DNA of 64,000 bases from NCBI GenBank assembly GCA_034422075.1, contig DAOUJX010000060.1, positions 105,811-169,810 of the forward strand, written 5' to 3'. The notes below the pieces were generated by a model. It was not told where the DNA came from. It did no database searches and saw only the letters and a list, made by a program, of their open reading frames with translations. Below, one piece after another: positions 62,579 through 64,000 of this stretch. The translations under genes and the position numbers were made by a program. Origin of the DNA: S34-282 sp034422075. GTDB lineage: Bacteria > Chloroflexota > Dehalococcoidia > Lucifugimonadales > Australimonadaceae. Every line of letters starts with the position of its first letter. Position 1 is the stretch's first letter.

Positions 62579-62902
62579 ATGAGCGTCGTAAAGATAAACG
62601 CGATCACACCCGTGGAAGGGAGAGGGCCGGAGCTGGAGGCAAGGTTCGGCGCCCGCGCACAGGCTGTCGAGCACATGGAAGGCTTCGAGGGCTTCGAGTT
62701 GCTCCGTCCGGTGGAGGGAGACGCGCGCTACTACGTCTACACGCGGTGGCGCTCGGAGGAAGACTTTCAGCGCTGGGTGAACAGCGAAGAGTTCCGCCAA
62801 GGCCACGCCAACTCGCAGAACAGCGACCCTATCGCCACGCACTCCACACTGCTGTCGTTCGAAGTGGTCGAGTGGAACCGCACCGAGGCTGAAGCCAGCT
62901 AG
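62579..62902 (+). CDS. antibiotic biosynthesis monooxygenase (ABM) domain protein
   Basis: A 107-residue dimeric alpha-beta barrel protein. It has VVKINAITPVEGRGPELEAR, MEGFEGFELLRPVEG and YYVYTRWRSEEDFQRWVNSE, in the style of HmoB/IsdG-like heme-degrading or quinol monooxygenases. The Asn and His usual for IsdG are not clearly placed, so heme degradation is not claimed. GGAGGGAGC precedes the ATG. Confidence 0.8.
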   Translation: MSVVKINAITPVEGRGPELEARFGARAQAVEHMEGFEGFELLRPVEGDARYYVYTRWRSEEDFQRWVNSEEFRQGHANSQNSDPIATHSTLLSFEVVEWNRTEAEAS

Positions 62903-62948
62903 CGACGCGGGGTATGCTGGCGGGCGATGGGGGAGCGGGCGTGCGCCG

Positions 62949-64000
62949 CTAACTCCCGTCTCCTCTCCGCCTATCTTCCCACCACGCCTCGAGGCGCGCC
63001 TTGACCTCCGCTTCGTAGCCCTGCGGCGACGGCTCGTAGAAGCGCTTGTCCGCGATGTCATCGGGGAGGTTGCGCTGCCCGGCGAAGTGGTCCTCGTAGT
63101 CGTGCGCGTAGCGGTAGCCCGCACCGTAGCCCATCTCGCGCATCAAGCCCGTCACCGCGTTGCGCAAATGGAGCGGGACGGGGTACTCACGCCCGCCGCG
63201 CACCTCCTCGCGTGCGCGGTTGAGCGCTGCGTACGCCGCATTGCTCTTTGGCGCCGTCGCCATGTAGACCGTCGCCTCCGCCAGCGGGATCGCCCCTTCC
63301 GGCATTCCGATGAAGTGGACGGCCTGTTGCGCGGCGACGGCAACGCTGAGCGCTTGCGGGTCTGCCATGCCCACGTCTTCCGCAGCCAAGATGACGACGC
63401 GCCGCGCGATGAACAGCGGGTCCTCCCCGGCCTCCAGCATCCGCACCAGCCAGTAGATAGCTGCATCAGGGTCGGACGCGCGCATCGACTTGATGAAGGC
63501 GCTGATGGTGTCGTAGTGGCTGTCGCCTGCCTTGTCATAGAGAGGTGCGCGGCGTTGAAGCACGCCCTCCATCAACGCGCGATCGATGCGCCGCACACCA
63601 TCGCCGCCTGCCTGGGCGACCTGCGCCGCCAGCTCAATGCCGTTGAGCGCCACACGGGCGTCGCCGCCCGCGACGAGCAGCAGCAACTCCCACGCACCGT
63701 CCGCTAGCTCGACCCGCGCACTGCCAAGGCCGCGCTCCGTATCCGACAGCGCACGCTCTGCCAGCTCGCGCACCTGCTCGTCCGTTAGCGGCTCCAGCTT
63801 GAACACGCGCGCCCGCGACAGCAGCGGCGCGTTCACCTCGAATGAGGGGTTCTCCGTCGTCGCACCCACCAACACGACCGTGCCGTCCTCGACGTGCGGC
63901 AGGATGACGTCTTGCTGCGCCTTGTTGAAGCGATGCACCTCGTCGACGAACAGGATGGTGCGCCTCCCCTCCGTCTGCCAGCGCTCGCGCGCGTCCGCCA
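62949..64000 (-). CDS. rarA: replication-associated recombination protein A, C-terminal part
   Basis: An AAA+ ATPase (RarA/MgsA, WRNIP1 family) that acts at stalled forks with SSB. About 350 residues are present; the P-loop and N terminus lie beyond 64000. Visible are the Walker B segment ILFVDEVHRFNKAQQDVILP, sensor 1 LVGATTENPSFEVN, LLSRARVFKLEPL, and the C-terminal tetramerisation domain (DTISAFIKSMRASDPDAAIY, RMLEAGEDPLFIARRVVILA). The C-terminal PVPLHLRNAVTGLMREMGYG is characteristic. Confidence 0.93.
   Translation of the reverse strand, partial: ADARERWQTEGRRTILFVDEVHRFNKAQQDVILPHVEDGTVVLVGATTENPSFEVNAPLLSRARVFKLEPLTDEQVRELAERALSDTERGLGSARVELADGAWELLLLVAGGDARVALNGIELAAQVAQAGGDGVRRIDRALMEGVLQRRAPLYDKAGDSHYDTISAFIKSMRASDPDAAIYWLVRMLEAGEDPLFIARRVVILAAEDVGMADPQALSVAVAAQQAVHFIGMPEGAIPLAEATVYMATAPKSNAAYAALNRAREEVRGGREYPVPLHLRNAVTGLMREMGYGAGYRYAHDYEDHFAGQRNLPDDIADKRFYEPSPQGYEAEVKARLEAWWEDRRRGDGS

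Overview
The window is GC-rich bacterial chromosome, densely packed with genes and with almost no mobile DNA. I see no rRNA, tRNA, CRISPR array or insertion sequence. Several traits together suggest a Chloroflexota bacterium, probably of the Dehalococcoidia/SAR202 kind: two F420/flavin-type luciferase-like monooxygenases, a PadR-HAAS membrane module, a short EF-Ts, leaderless-looking promoters, and a stand-alone gyrase A C-terminal domain. The taxonomic call is inference; no marker was searched.

Layout. (1) 1-7130, minus strand: the conserved rpsB-tsf-pyrH-frr-uppS-cdsA-dxr-rseP-ispG cluster (translation, UMP kinase, undecaprenyl and phospholipid precursors, MEP isoprenoid pathway). ispG is cut by the window edge. 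(2) 7286-16100, mostly minus: the GyrA-CTD-only protein, a family 5 uracil-DNA glycosylase, a divergent lipocalin-like lipoprotein, pyrD, an N-terminally extended GreA, pepA, DegV and a PadR/HAAS membrane pair. (3) 16172-30208, mostly plus: obg-nadD-pyrE-SRPBCC, gyrB, rpsF-ssb-rpsR, a parvulin foldase, hom-thrC, a GNAT-type acyltransferase and a GT4 glycosyltransferase. (4) 30205-36227, minus: PAP2 phosphatase, ilvE, TauE/SafE and leuB-leuD-leuC (branched-chain amino acids). (5) 36346-40459, plus: class I amidotransferase-type peptidase, a two-TM zinc-ribbon protein, gyrA. (6) 40520-53666, almost all minus: the Lhr helicase, tandem DUF998 proteins, a MacAB-like exporter with a degenerate ATPase, an F420-type oxidoreductase and a ZnuABC-type metal importer whose binding protein has a 61-residue His/Asp/Glu repeat. 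(7) 53667-64000: a poorly coding hairpin-rich gap, a secreted repeat protein with an OmpR-type two-component system, a comF remnant, HAD and YbjQ proteins, a cysteine hydrolase, CIRCE-controlled groESL, FmdB, dtd, a monooxygenase and partial rarA.

The most unusual items are these: the stand-alone GyrA beta-pinwheel with its GyrA-box, and a shared C-terminal QxPLDx motif in it and in GyrA that resembles a sliding-clamp-binding peptide; a GreA with a recombinase-like N-terminal domain; an ABC ATPase with non-canonical Q-loop, signature and switch motifs; three convergent gene pairs that end on one shared CTAG; -10 boxes placed for leaderless mRNAs; a PAP2 enzyme with Ser at the usual motif-2 His; and two gene remnants. 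I found no clear multi-gene defence or biosynthetic system.
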